DNA from: Arthrobacter sp. PAMC25284
Lineage (GTDB): Bacteria; Actinomycetota; Actinomycetes; Actinomycetales; Micrococcaceae
Length of the DNA: 64,000 bases
Direction of reading: 5' to 3'
Assembly: GCF_019443425.1 (NCBI RefSeq)
Contig: NZ_CP080382.1
Coordinates: 3,782,001 to 3,846,000, forward strand
Below are positions 37,036 to 45,735 of the stretch, one piece after another (the first letter of the stretch is position 1; each line of letters begins with the position of its first letter). A model generated the notes under the pieces. It saw only the letters and a program-made list of their open reading frames with translations. It was not told the origin of the DNA and did no database searches. The position numbers were made by a program, and so were the translations under genes.

Positions 37036-37594
37036 AGCATTTAAATACGGGCTCAAAGGCATCACCGGCTACCTCGAGCCGGCCGAGCGGGAGCTTCTGC
37101 GCAGCCTCTTCGGTGACGTCATCTCGATGCTCGAACCCGAGGAACGGGCCGGCGAGGACCCGCTGGCCGCGCTGGTGGGGCTCGACGCCGAGGCCCGGGA
37201 ACCCTCCGACCGTGCCCTGCGCCGGCTCCTGCCGAACGTGATGAAGGATGACGACGAGGCGTCCCTGGAGTTCCGCCGGCTCACCGAGCGCTCCCTGCGC
37301 GAGAGCAAGATCGGCGCGCTGAAGGCGGCCGCGCTGGGGCTGGACAAGGACGTTCTGGTGCTCACCCCGGCCAATGCCCGGCACTGGTCCACGGCCCTGA
37401 ACGATGTCCGGCTGGTCCTCGCCGAACGCCTGGACATCCGCGACGACGCCGACGCCGGGCACGTGCACCTCATGCAGGACTGGTCCCAGGCTGAGGATGT
37501 CGAAAGCTACCTCGCCCTCGTCTACAATTTCGCCACCTGGCTGCAGGAGTCCCTCGTCCAGGCCTTGGTCCAATCCCTTGAGACACGCCGCTGA
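37028..37594 (+). CDS. DUF2017 protein
   Basis: 188 residues, helical and soluble. GTG 37028 overlaps clpS, with AAGGGA upstream. [26 protein letters not shown] and [26 protein letters not shown] are typical of this actinobacterial family, which always follows clpS (as Rv1332 follows Rv1331 in M. tuberculosis). Function unknown; a link to proteolysis is inferred from coupling only. Confidence 0.88.
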   Translation: MARAFKYGLKGITGYLEPAERELLRSLFGDVISMLEPEERAGEDPLAALVGLDAEAREPSDRALRRLLPNVMKDDDEASLEFRRLTERSLRESKIGALKAAALGLDKDVLVLTPANARHWSTALNDVRLVLAERLDIRDDADAGHVHLMQDWSQAEDVESYLALVYNFATWLQESLVQALVQSLETRR

Positions 37595-37691
37595 GCCGGC
37601 CGTGACAGGCCCGGAAGTGACACAGCAGACACGAGTCCCGCGCCACAATGTGGCGACCGGACCGGCGGCAACGCCCTATCCTCGAATAACC

Positions 37692-38705
37692 ATGACATCA
37701 CCATCGAATCTGGACCCGACGGCAGCTGCGGCGAACTCCCCGGCGAGCAGTCCTGAGAGCACACGGATCGGATCCCGGCCCATCGGCGTCTTCGACTCCG
37801 GGGTCGGCGGGCTCACCGTGGCGCGGTCCATCATCGACCAGCTCCCCAACGAGTCCATCCTCTATGTCGGGGACACCGCCCACGGCCCGTACGGACCGCT
37901 GCCCATCGCCGAGGTCCGGGCCAACGCGCTCGGCGTAATGGACGAGCTGGTGGATTCCGGCGTGAAACTGCTGACCATTGCCTGCAACTCCGCGTCCGCC
38001 GCCGTCCTCCGTGACGCCCGTGAACGTTACACGGCCCGCTACGGCATCCCCGTGATCGAGGTTATCCAGCCGGCCGTCCGGCGCGCCGTCGCTGCCACCC
38101 GCAGCGGCCACATCGGCGTGATCGGGACCTCGGCCACGGTCGGATCCCGGGCCTATGAGGACACCTTCGCGGCCGCCCCGGACCTGGAGATCACCTCGGT
38201 TGCCTGCCCGGCGTTCGTTCCGTACGTGGAGGCCGGAATTACCACCGGACCCGAGCTCCTGGCCGTCGCGCGTGAGTACCTTGCGCCGCTCAAGGCCGCC
38301 GGCGTGGACACTGTTGTGCTGGGCTGCACGCATTACCCGCTGCTGACCGGCGTGATTTCCTATGTCATGGGTGAGGACGTCACCCTGGTCTCGAGTGCCG
38401 AAGAAACGGCCAAGGACGTCTACCGGGCGCTCGCCTCCCGGGGCCTGGAACGGATGGATGCTGCGGTTCCGGAGCACAACTTCATCGCCACGGGAGACGC
38501 GGCCCAGTTCGAGTCCCTGGCCCGCCGGTTCCTTGGGCCCGAAGTCCTCAGCGTCCGCCACGTGGACCATGTGGCCGCGCAGTACCCCACGGGCAGCCTG
38601 GCGAGGATCACCCCCGAGATGATCGCCGCAGCCCAGTCCGCGGCGGGCCGTCCGCGGCTGTCCAACTTCGTGGCACCGTCCGCGGTGCGGGGGACCGTCC
38701 TGTGA
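37692..38705 (+). CDS. murI: Glutamate racemase
   Basis: 337 residues. Supplies D-glutamate for peptidoglycan. Two catalytic cysteines are visible: C98 in TIACNSASA and C212 in LGCTHYPLL, and [13 protein letters not shown] near residue 31 holds the substrate-binding Asp-Ser. The N-terminal 28 residues are Ala/Ser/Pro-rich. A TATCCT box lies 9 bases before the ATG. Stop overlaps the next GTG. Confidence 0.95.
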   Translation: MTSPSNLDPTAAAANSPASSPESTRIGSRPIGVFDSGVGGLTVARSIIDQLPNESILYVGDTAHGPYGPLPIAEVRANALGVMDELVDSGVKLLTIACNSASAAVLRDARERYTARYGIPVIEVIQPAVRRAVAATRSGHIGVIGTSATVGSRAYEDTFAAAPDLEITSVACPAFVPYVEAGITTGPELLAVAREYLAPLKAAGVDTVVLGCTHYPLLTGVISYVMGEDVTLVSSAEETAKDVYRALASRGLERMDAAVPEHNFIATGDAAQFESLARRFLGPEVLSVRHVDHVAAQYPTGSLARITPEMIAAAQSAAGRPRLSNFVAPSAVRGTVL

Positions 38706-39499
38706 AGCTGACCATTGTCGGGTGCACCGGATCCTTCCCCGGGCCGGGATCGCCGGCGTCGTGCTACCTGTTGACGGCGAACGACGGCGAGCGGGACTGG
38801 AAGATCGTCCTTGACATTGGCAGCGGCGCGCTCGGGGCCATCCAGCGGTATACGGATCTTGAGGACATTGACGCGATCTTCCTGTCCCACCTCCACCCGG
38901 ATCACTGCATGGACCTGTGCGGACTGCATGTCGCCGTGCGCTGGCGGCCGGGCGGCTGGGGCCGGGGCCGGATTCCGGTGTGGGGGCCGGCGGCGACGGC
39001 CGACCGGATGGCCACGGCCTACGGGCTGGAGCTCGATCCCGGCATGCACGAGGAATTTGACTTCAGCAACTGGTCGGAGCGCAAACCGGTGGCCGTGGGC
39101 CCCTTCACGGTGACCCCCTACGCGGTCAACCACCCGATCGAGGAATGCTATGCGCTCCGGGTGGAGGCCACGGAACCCGGCAAGGACGGCGCTCCGGTGA
39201 CGCGGGTGCTGAGCTATTCGGGTGACACGGATTCCTGCCGTGCACTGGAGGAATCGGCCCGTGACGCGGACCTGTTCCTCTGTGAGGCGGCGTTCGAGGA
39301 AGGCCGCGACGACGCAATCAAGGACGTTCACCTGACCGGAAAACGGGCCGGGGAAGCTGCCGTGGCCGCGGGCGCCCGGCGCCTGCTGCTGACGCACATC
39401 CCGGTGTGGACCTCCCCCGCGACTGTTATGACCGAGGCCAAGGCCGTCTTCGGGAAGGACGTCGCCGTGGCCGTCGCCGGAGTGCACTACTCCGTCTGA
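38702..39499 (+). CDS. MBL-fold hydrolase (Rv1339-like phosphodiesterase)
   Basis: 265 residues. Metallo-beta-lactamase fold with the metal motif [11 protein letters not shown] and later NHPIEE and [11 protein letters not shown]. The syntenic M. tuberculosis gene Rv1339, also between murI and rphA, is an atypical class II cAMP phosphodiesterase, so a cyclic-nucleotide or RNA phosphodiester substrate is likely. GTG start overlaps the murI stop. Confidence 0.88.
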   Translation: MKLTIVGCTGSFPGPGSPASCYLLTANDGERDWKIVLDIGSGALGAIQRYTDLEDIDAIFLSHLHPDHCMDLCGLHVAVRWRPGGWGRGRIPVWGPAATADRMATAYGLELDPGMHEEFDFSNWSERKPVAVGPFTVTPYAVNHPIEECYALRVEATEPGKDGAPVTRVLSYSGDTDSCRALEESARDADLFLCEAAFEEGRDDAIKDVHLTGKRAGEAAVAAGARRLLLTHIPVWTSPATVMTEAKAVFGKDVAVAVAGVHYSV

Positions 39500-39547
39500 A
39501 CCGTCTGACCCGTCAGACCTGTCGTCCGTGCCGGAGCCGGATGTCGA

Positions 39548-39553
39548 TAAGCT
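39548..39553 (+). promoter_or_regulatory. -10 box of leaderless rph transcript
   Basis: TAAGCT, 6 bases before ATG 39560. Confidence 0.45.
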
Positions 39554-39559
39554 GGAGGC

Positions 39560-40318
39560 ATGACTTCCGAAGCTCTTACTGTCCCCGTCATCCGCGCTGA
39601 TGGCCGCACCCCTGATCAGCTGCGCCCGATCAGTATCACCCGCGGCTGGTCCAATCAGGCCGAAGGCTCGGCCCTGATCGAGTTCGGCAATACCCGCGTC
39701 CTGTGCACCGCGTCCCTGACCCAGGGTGTCCCGCGGTGGCTCAAGGGCGAGGGCCGCGGCTGGGTGACGGCCGAGTACGCGATGCTGCCGCGGGCCACGA
39801 ACACCCGGTCCGACCGCGAGTCCGTCAAGGGCAAAGTCGGCGGCCGGACGCATGAGATCTCCCGGCTGATCGGCCGCTCCCTGCGCTCCATCATCGACAC
39901 CAAGGCCCTCGGTGAAATCACGATCGTGCTGGACTGCGACGTCCTGCAGGCCGACGGCGGCACCCGCACCGCGGCGATCACCGGCGCGTACGTCGCGCTG
40001 GCCGACGCCATCCGCTACGCCCGTGAGAACAAGATGCTGGCCCGCAATGCCCAGCCCCTGACCGACACCATCGCAGCCGTCTCGGTCGGCATCATCGACG
40101 GCGTGCCGATGCTGGACCTGCCCTACGTCGAAGACGTCCGGGCCGAAACAGACATGAACGTCGTGGTGACGGGGTCCGGAAAATTCGTTGAGGTCCAGGG
40201 CACCGCCGAGGGCGCACCCTTCGACCGGGATGAGCTGAACAAGCTGCTGGACCTGGCGCTGATGGGCACGGAGCAGCTCGCCGCCATCCAGCGCGAAACG
40301 CTGGCGGAAGCCCCGTGA
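39560..40318 (+). CDS. rph: Ribonuclease PH
   Basis: 252 residues. Phosphorolytic 3'-to-5' exonuclease for tRNA 3' ends and rRNA degradation. [41 protein letters not shown] (phosphate-binding Arg) and [20 protein letters not shown] are diagnostic. Complete at both ends. GTGA overlap joins it to rdgB. Confidence 0.96.
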   Translation: MTSEALTVPVIRADGRTPDQLRPISITRGWSNQAEGSALIEFGNTRVLCTASLTQGVPRWLKGEGRGWVTAEYAMLPRATNTRSDRESVKGKVGGRTHEISRLIGRSLRSIIDTKALGEITIVLDCDVLQADGGTRTAAITGAYVALADAIRYARENKMLARNAQPLTDTIAAVSVGIIDGVPMLDLPYVEDVRAETDMNVVVTGSGKFVEVQGTAEGAPFDRDELNKLLDLALMGTEQLAAIQRETLAEAP

Positions 40319-40963
40319 CAGGTTCTCCCTCGCCGCGGCTCGTCCTCGCCACGCACAATAAAGGCAAACTCCGGGAGCTCCGCGAACTGCTGCGCGGCCA
40401 GGTGCCCGGACTCGACGTCGACACCCAGGTCGTGGACGCCGCTGCGGTCGGCGCCCCGGACGTGGCCGAAACCGGCGTGACGTTTGCCGAGAACTCGCTG
40501 CTCAAGGGCCCGGGCGGTTGCGGAGGCGACCGGGCTCGTGGCGATCGCCGACGACTCCGGGCTCGCGGTCGACGTGCTCGGCGGCGCACCGGGAATCTTT
40601 TCGGCCCGCTGGGCCGGACGGCACGGGGACGACGACGCCAACCTGCGGCTGCTGCTGGCACAGCTGGCCGACGTGCCCGACGAACACCGGAATGCCGCGT
40701 TCGTCTGCGCTGCTGCCCTCGCCGTGCCCGGTGCTTCACCGGACGGCGGACGGGAAGTGGTGGAATACGGGCAACTGGAGGGCACGCTGCTGCGCGAACC
40801 CCGCGGCGCCGGCGGCTTCGGCTACGACCCCGTGCTCCAGCCGCGCGGACTGGACCGCAGCTGCGCCGAGCTGAGCCCGGCGGAGAAGAACGGCATCAGC
40901 CACCGCGGCCAGGCCTTCCGGGCGCTGCTGCCGGCGATCGTTGAGGCACTGGCAGCCAGCTAG
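40315..40963 (+). pseudogene. rdgB: RdgB/HAM1 dITP/XTP pyrophosphatase, frameshifted
   Basis: Removes deaminated purine nucleotides (dITP, XTP) from the pool. The N-terminal half (LVLATHNKGKLRELRELL, FAENSLLK) is in one frame and the rest (ATGLVAIADDSGLAVDVLGG, FSARWAG, GFGYDPVLQP, SHRGQAF) in the next. The break lies at GGG 40506-40508 inside AAGGGCCCGGG: removing one G restores ENSLLKARAVAEATG and a 215-residue protein of normal length. Everything else is conserved, so a sequence error is more likely than decay. GTG start overlaps the rph stop. Confidence 0.9.
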
Positions 40964-41009
40964 GCGCCCGCGTGGCCTGGCATCGAACGTGCGGCCAACT
41001 AGCGGTTAA

Positions 41010-41048
41010 CGAGCGAAGGCGCCCCATCCTGTGGGGCGCCTTCGCTCG
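41010..41048. terminator. Strong bidirectional terminator after rdgB and dedA
   Basis: Perfect 17-bp stem (41010-41026 with 41032-41048) and TCCTG loop, between the convergent rdgB and dedA genes. Followed by only a short T-run. Confidence 0.75.
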
Positions 41049-41066
41049 ATTGTGCGGCCTGACCGC

Positions 41067-41849
41067 CTAGGGTGTCCGGCGTTCCTCTTCGGGTTCGTGC
41101 TCTTCGATGAACTCCTCCACGACGTCCGTGCCGTACTTTTCGGCCTGGCGCTTGGCGATGAAGCCGCGAATCACTTCGATGCCGATCGGGATGACGGAGA
41201 CCAGGACGATCACGATGAAGATGATGTCCAGATTCTCGCGGACCCACGGCACTGTGTCGCCCAGCAGGTACCCCAGCAGGGTCACGCCGCCGCCCCACAG
41301 GACGGCGCCGATGACGTTGAAGAGGAAGAACCTGGGCTTGCTCATCTGGGCCACCCCGACGATCACGGGGACAAACGTCCGGATGATCGGCACGAAACGG
41401 GCCAGGATCAGGGCCTTGCCGCCGTGCTTTTCGAAGAAGGCGTGGGCCTTCTCGACGTTCTCGCGCTTGAACAGCTTCGAATCGGGTTTGTTGAAGATCG
41501 CCGGGCCCACCTTGGAACCGATCAGGTAGCCCGTCTGGTTGCCGACGATCGCGGACACCATGATCAGCGCGGCGAAGGCCCAGATATTGAATTTGATGGT
41601 TTCCGTGGCCACAAGGAGCCCGGCCGTAAACAGCAAAGAGTCGCCCGGCAGGAAGAAGCCGATCAGCAGCCCGGTTTCGGCGAAGATGATGCCGCAGACC
41701 AGCAGCACGACCCACGGCGCGAGGGCGGGGTCGGCCAGGAACACTTGCGGGTTGAGCCATTCCGGGAGGAGGGAGGACATACGGGGTTGCACCGGTCCGG
41801 CGCCCCCGAGGGCAGAGACGGCAAAATCACTCATTGCTATAAGGTTCAC
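41067..41849 (-). CDS. DedA family membrane protein
   Basis: 260 residues, SNARE-associated (VTT) domain. Hallmarks: ETGLLIGFFLPGDSLLFTAG, NQTGYLIGSKVGP and GGKALILARFVPIIRTFVPVIVG with the conserved F/Y-x-R-x-P-x-x-R. DedA proteins recycle undecaprenyl phosphate or other lipids. GTG 41849 is supported by a -10 box 6 bases upstream; ATG 41834 is also possible. The acidic C-terminus (EEFIEEHEPEEE) is cytoplasmic. Confidence 0.9.
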   Translation of the reverse strand: MNLIAMSDFAVSALGGAGPVQPRMSSLLPEWLNPQVFLADPALAPWVVLLVCGIIFAETGLLIGFFLPGDSLLFTAGLLVATETIKFNIWAFAALIMVSAIVGNQTGYLIGSKVGPAIFNKPDSKLFKRENVEKAHAFFEKHGGKALILARFVPIIRTFVPVIVGVAQMSKPRFFLFNVIGAVLWGGGVTLLGYLLGDTVPWVRENLDIIFIVIVLVSVIPIGIEVIRGFIAKRQAEKYGTDVVEEFIEEHEPEEERRTP

Positions 41850-41855
41850 CCGTTA

Positions 41856-41861
41856 AGGGTA
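41856..41861 (-). promoter_or_regulatory. -10 box of leaderless dedA transcript
   Basis: TACCCT on the reverse strand, 6 bases before GTG 41849. Confidence 0.45.
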
Positions 41862-41944
41862 CTGGAACGCCGCCGTCGGGCGATCGGGTCCGGTCCGGAT
41901 GCTCAGCGGCGGCTCAGGATGCGGCCGGGTGCGCCAATGGACGG

Positions 41945-41950
41945 TAAAGT
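41945..41950 (+). promoter_or_regulatory. -10 box of leaderless exonuclease-BRCT transcript
   Basis: TAAAGT, 6 bases before GTG 41957. Confidence 0.5.
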
Positions 41951-41956
41951 TGACGC

Positions 41957-42982
41957 GTGGGTTTGGACTTTACGGCGATCGACTTTGAGACCGCGAACGG
42001 CTTCCGCGGTTCACCGTGCGCTGTTGGCCTGACCAAGGTCCGTGGCGGCGTGGTCGTGGAGGAAGCCTCATGGCTCATGCGGCCGCCGGAAAACCACGAC
42101 TCCTTCGACCACCACAACGTCCGGATCCACGGCATCCGGCCGGACCGCGTGGCGGGACTTCCCCGGTTCGGTGACCTGTTTCCGGAGATCGGCGCCTTCA
42201 TCGGCGGGGATGTGCTGGCCGCGCACAATGCCGCCTTCGATCTCGGCGTGATCCGCTCCGGCCTGGAGGTATCGGGACTTGCCGGACCAGCCTACGACTA
42301 TGTCTGCACGGTCATGCTGTCCCGTCGCTGCTACTCGCTGGTCTCGAACTCCCTGCCCTACGCGGCCGAGGAAGCCGGCGTGCCCCTGCTCAACCACCAC
42401 GACGCGGCCGAGGATGCGCGCGCGTGTGCCGGCATCCTGATCGACATAGCCGCCCGTCACGGGGCAGGCAGCATCGCCGAACTGTACCTGTCCCTGGGGC
42501 TGAACGTGTCCCGGCAGCCGGCCTTCGATCCGCGGTGCGATCCACTCTCCAAGGCCACACAATCGGCGCTGGCCGCGCTCTCCGGCGGACCCGGCGGCGC
42601 TGCCGCGCCCGCAGCCCGGGCGTACCTCCCCGGCTGGCCGGAAGAGGGAGCCAACCCGGCGCCCAACGCCGACGCCGCCCCGGACCACCCGTTATTCGGA
42701 CAGACGGTCGTTTTCACCGGCGAACTGGCAATTCCCCGGACCGAGGCGAAGATCCGTTCCGCCGAACTCGGCGCCCGGACCGAAAGCCGGGTCACCTCGC
42801 GCACGACGGTCCTGGTGGTGGGGGACGGGTTTGTCGCCGCGGACCTCCGTTCAGGGCGGCTCACCGGCAAGGCCCGCCGGGTCCTGGGATTGCACGACCG
42901 CGGGCAGCCGATCGAGGTGTTGTCGGAGGGCGAATTCCTGCAGATGGTCGGCGGCCACCTGGCGCCGGCTGTCCTGGCCTGA
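41957..42982 (+). CDS. DnaQ-like 3'-5' exonuclease with C-terminal BRCT domain
   Basis: 341 residues. DEDDh exonuclease fold: D9 and E11 in AIDFETANG, AHNAAFDLGV, and the last His/Asp pair in NHHDAAEDARA. After a Gly/Ala/Pro-rich linker (about 195-235) comes a BRCT domain with LFGQTVVFTGELAIPRTEA and SRTTVLVVGDG. This pairing is used by DNA polymerase III epsilon-like repair nucleases in actinobacteria. GTG start, likely leaderless mRNA. Confidence 0.9.
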   Translation: MGLDFTAIDFETANGFRGSPCAVGLTKVRGGVVVEEASWLMRPPENHDSFDHHNVRIHGIRPDRVAGLPRFGDLFPEIGAFIGGDVLAAHNAAFDLGVIRSGLEVSGLAGPAYDYVCTVMLSRRCYSLVSNSLPYAAEEAGVPLLNHHDAAEDARACAGILIDIAARHGAGSIAELYLSLGLNVSRQPAFDPRCDPLSKATQSALAALSGGPGGAAAPAARAYLPGWPEEGANPAPNADAAPDHPLFGQTVVFTGELAIPRTEAKIRSAELGARTESRVTSRTTVLVVGDGFVAADLRSGRLTGKARRVLGLHDRGQPIEVLSEGEFLQMVGGHLAPAVLA

Positions 42983-43027
42983 CGTCATAAGGCGCAACAA
43001 ACATTTACCGGGCGGCCCGCCGGCTCC

Positions 43028-43033
43028 TAGCCT
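43028..43033 (+). promoter_or_regulatory. -10 box of leaderless DUF4395 transcript
   Basis: TAGCCT, 6 bases before ATG 43040. Confidence 0.45.
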
Positions 43034-43039
43034 TGACTG

Positions 43040-43570
43040 ATGAGCGAACTGATGGATGCACAGACCCCGGCCTCACGGGGCGGCATCAACTGGGCCGCGG
43101 TCTTTGCTTTCCCCAACCCGGTCAATGAATATGCCGCACGGATCACTGCCGCCCTGGTGGTGGCACTGTCCGCCGTGACGCTGCTGACGGGCTCCGGCTG
43201 GGGGCTGGCGGTAATTGCAGCGGGTTTCTGGCTGCGCGTCCTGTTCGGCCCGCGGTTCTCACCGCTCGCCCTGCTCTCCGTCAAGGTTCTGACGCCCTGG
43301 CTGGGACGCACCCGCCTCGTTCCGGGTCCGCCCAAGCGTTTCGCCCAAGGTATCGGCGCGGCGGTGTCGACGGCGGCTGCGGTGCTGTTCGCGCTCGGCG
43401 CCGCACCGGCAGCCTGGATCCTGCTCGCCGTACTGATTGTCGCGGCTTCGCTTGAGGCCTTCGTCGGCTTTTGCCTGGGATGCACCATCTTCGGTTTCCT
43501 GCAGCGCCGCGGCCTCATTCCCGAGGACATCTGCGAAGCGTGCAATAACATCTCGCTGCGACGCGCCTAG
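43040..43570 (+). CDS. DUF4395 membrane protein
   Basis: 176 residues with four hydrophobic helices. FPNPVNEYAARITAALV, FGPRFSPLALLS and a conserved Cys-rich end (GFCLGCTIF, EDICEACNNIS) match DUF4395, often near thiosulfate or sulfur-relay genes, which are not seen here. The four Cys could be redox or metal sites. No assigned function. Confidence 0.84.
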   Translation: MSELMDAQTPASRGGINWAAVFAFPNPVNEYAARITAALVVALSAVTLLTGSGWGLAVIAAGFWLRVLFGPRFSPLALLSVKVLTPWLGRTRLVPGPPKRFAQGIGAAVSTAAAVLFALGAAPAAWILLAVLIVAASLEAFVGFCLGCTIFGFLQRRGLIPEDICEACNNISLRRA

Positions 43571-43591
43571 CTGCGCACGGCCGGAGGACGC

Positions 43592-44785
43592 TTAGGCTCC
43601 GGTAACGGCCGTCAGCTTCCCGGCAAGACCGCGAATGACGTCCACGGCGTCCAACGCTTCAAGCCACTGCGCCGGCAGGCCTTCCTCGCCGTAGAACGCC
43701 CCCAGGATGCTCCCTGCAATTGACGCGGTGGTGTCGCTGCCGCCGCTGTGGTTGACCGCGACGGCCAGGGCCGAGCGGACATGCGCCTCGGCCGCGCCCG
43801 GTGCCGTGGTGGGCTCCGCCGCTCCAGTGGTGGGTTCCGCCGGTGCCGTGGCGAGCACAGCGTAGACGGCGATGGCGAGCGCCTGCTCGGCGGTGCGGCC
43901 CTCGCCCAGTTCGCGAACCATATCCTCCGGGCCGAGCAGGGTGGGCCCTGTTTCGGGCATAGTATCCCGCTCATCTGCCGGTCCGCTCAGCCGCAGGGCC
44001 GCCTCCAACTGCCCGATCAGGGCGGCATCCGGCGCCTCGCCTCGTTGCAGGGGTTCCTCCCGCAGGTGCCGCAGCGCAAATTCCGCCGCCTCCCGCAGTG
44101 CCAGCCCGGCTGTGACGGCGTGGATGAGCAGGCTGAAGATCCCCGCACCCTGCCGCGCCGCAGGGTGGCCGTGGGTCAGCGCCGCGGCGTCGGCGCTGAG
44201 CTTGTAGACCGTCGCCGGTTCGATATGCGGGATCAGGCCGAACGGGGCCGACCGTGCCACAGTGCTGCTGCCGTTCAGGTCCTGATTGACGGGCCGGAGG
44301 ACGGTGCCCATTTCGCCGGTTGCCAGGCCGCTCAGGCAGGCCTCGTCCGGCGAGCGGCGGTGCTTGAGGGCCGCATGCGAGTCAATCCAGCGTGGCGGCT
44401 GGACCGGCGCCGAGGGCGGGACCGCGACGCCCTGGGTGGCGAGCCAGCGCAGGTATGCGAGCCACACGCAGGCGTTGATGTCCGCCGCCACACCGTCGTT
44501 TGCCCATTCCAGCGCCTCAAGGAGACCATCTGCGGTGTACAGCGTCAGTTGGGTGTCGTCCGCGACGTGACTGCCGCCGTCGAGCGGGCTGAAGTCCCGC
44601 AGCCCGCTGGGACCGAACCTGGCCAGGATGGCGTCAATATCGTCAAATTCGACGGCGGACCCCAACGCGTCACCAATCGCACCGCCGAGCAGGCAGCCGT
44701 GAATCCGGGAGGCAAAGGACGGGGCTGCCGATTCCCGGGACGGTGCCGGTGGCTGTGCAGGGGACGTGCCAGGCTCAAAGCTCAT
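43592..44785 (-). CDS. ADP-ribosylglycohydrolase family protein
   Basis: 397 residues. Removes ADP-ribose from proteins or small molecules using two Mg2+ ions. GCLLGGAIGDALGSAVEF at the N-terminus, VADDTQLTLYTADGL, and the C-terminal NHSGGSDTTASIAGSILGA are the three metal and substrate motifs of the DraG family. A repetitive insert (AEPTTGAAEPTTAPGAAEA) lies near residue 315-335. ATG 44785 has a -10 box 7 bases upstream. Confidence 0.93.
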   Translation of the reverse strand: MSFEPGTSPAQPPAPSRESAAPSFASRIHGCLLGGAIGDALGSAVEFDDIDAILARFGPSGLRDFSPLDGGSHVADDTQLTLYTADGLLEALEWANDGVAADINACVWLAYLRWLATQGVAVPPSAPVQPPRWIDSHAALKHRRSPDEACLSGLATGEMGTVLRPVNQDLNGSSTVARSAPFGLIPHIEPATVYKLSADAAALTHGHPAARQGAGIFSLLIHAVTAGLALREAAEFALRHLREEPLQRGEAPDAALIGQLEAALRLSGPADERDTMPETGPTLLGPEDMVRELGEGRTAEQALAIAVYAVLATAPAEPTTGAAEPTTAPGAAEAHVRSALAVAVNHSGGSDTTASIAGSILGAFYGEEGLPAQWLEALDAVDVIRGLAGKLTAVTGA

Positions 44786-44792
44786 GTCGTCC

Positions 44793-44798
44793 AATTTA
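44793..44798 (-). promoter_or_regulatory. -10 box of leaderless ADP-ribosylglycohydrolase transcript
   Basis: TAAATT on the reverse strand, 7 bases before ATG 44785. Confidence 0.5.
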
Positions 44799-44933
44799 CC
44801 CCGTGGGTGGACCGCGGATGGTGCTGCGGCCGTCGGGGTGGCTGCGTCGGGTATGGTGCTGTTGAGAACGCCGGGATTGGGGCGCCGGGGCTGGGACGCC
44901 GGCCGTGGCAGCCGGCCCGAGCAGAGGACAAGG

Positions 44934-45290
44934 ATGCGCGAACCCGCATGGCGCAGGACGGGCAGCACACCGGATTACAGGTTCTCCCTCGCCAATGAAC
45001 GGACTTTCCTGGCCTGGCTCAGGACGTCCCTGGCTCTGATCGCCGGGGCCCTTGCGATAGACCAGCTGGCCCCGGATATCGCGCCGGCGCCGGTCCGGAT
45101 CACCGTGTGCGTCATCCTGGCCGTCCTCGGCGCCGCCCTTGCCACGCTCGCCTACCGGCGCTGGGGACAGATGGAAGCCGCCATGCGGCACGAACGGGAA
45201 CTGCCGTTCTCCGGAGTCATGTTGCTGACGACCTTGGGCGTCGCGGCCGCTGCACTGGTTTTCGCGGTCCTGATCCTGCTGGCACCGTGA
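44934..45290 (+). CDS. DUF202 (YidH) membrane protein
   Basis: 118 residues with three helices. FSLANERTFLAWLRTSLALIAG opens the family, then RRWGQMEAAMRHERELP. Function unknown; YidH and YidG homologues usually occur in pairs, as here. ATG 44934 has GAGGACAAGG upstream. Stop overlaps the next GTG. Confidence 0.87.
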   Translation: MREPAWRRTGSTPDYRFSLANERTFLAWLRTSLALIAGALAIDQLAPDIAPAPVRITVCVILAVLGAALATLAYRRWGQMEAAMRHERELPFSGVMLLTTLGVAAAALVFAVLILLAP

Positions 45291-45644
45291 CTCCGGGGGC
45301 CGTGAATCCCGGGCCGGCCCGGGATCCCGGGCTGCAGCCGGAACGGACGTCGCTGGCCTGGCGCCGCACACTGCTGGCCCTGGTGGTCGTGGACCTGCTG
45401 ATCTGGCGCAGCTGGGTGCTCGCAGGCAACCGGACGCCCGATCCCGGCGCCGTCGACTATCTCGGAATCTGTGCCCTCACCGCGGCCCTGGCAACCGTCG
45501 TCCTGTGCCTCTGCGTGCTCGAACGCGGCCGGGAACTCCACCGGTCCACGGCGGCCCCCGCGGGCAGTAATCCTGCGCTGGGCATCAAGTGCCGCCGTCG
45601 CGCTGGCCGCCAGCGCCGTCGCCGCCGTGGCGCTGGGCGGCTGA
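45287..45644 (+). pseudogene. Second DUF202 (YidG-like) membrane protein, frameshifted
   Basis: Starts LQPERTSLAWRRTLLALVVVDLL and has a second helix, then runs into an arginine-rich spurious tail in the native frame that overlaps sbcD. Removing one C from CCCCC at 45555-45559 instead yields VILRWASSAAVALAASAV, a clear third helix, and a stop at 45642. The repaired protein has 118 residues, the same as its neighbour. An extra base in the sequence is the simplest explanation. Confidence 0.82.
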
Positions 45645-45723
45645 ACCCCCGGCTCGGGCGGCCGGACCCGCCGCTGAAGCCCCGCGAACGGCCCCGCCGT
45701 CCGTTCTTGTCGGTGGCAGCCGA

Positions 45724-45729
45724 TACCGT
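45724..45729 (+). promoter_or_regulatory. -10 box upstream of sbcD
   Basis: TACCGT, 6 bases before ATG 45736; AGGAG also lies between, so this gene has both a leaderless-type box and a ribosome-binding site. Confidence 0.4.
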
Positions 45730-45735
45730 AGGAGC

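Noticed and set aside
40500..40520. Programmed frameshift in rdgB
   Set aside because: No slippery heptamer with downstream structure, and RdgB is not known to use one; three other genes show the same kind of error.
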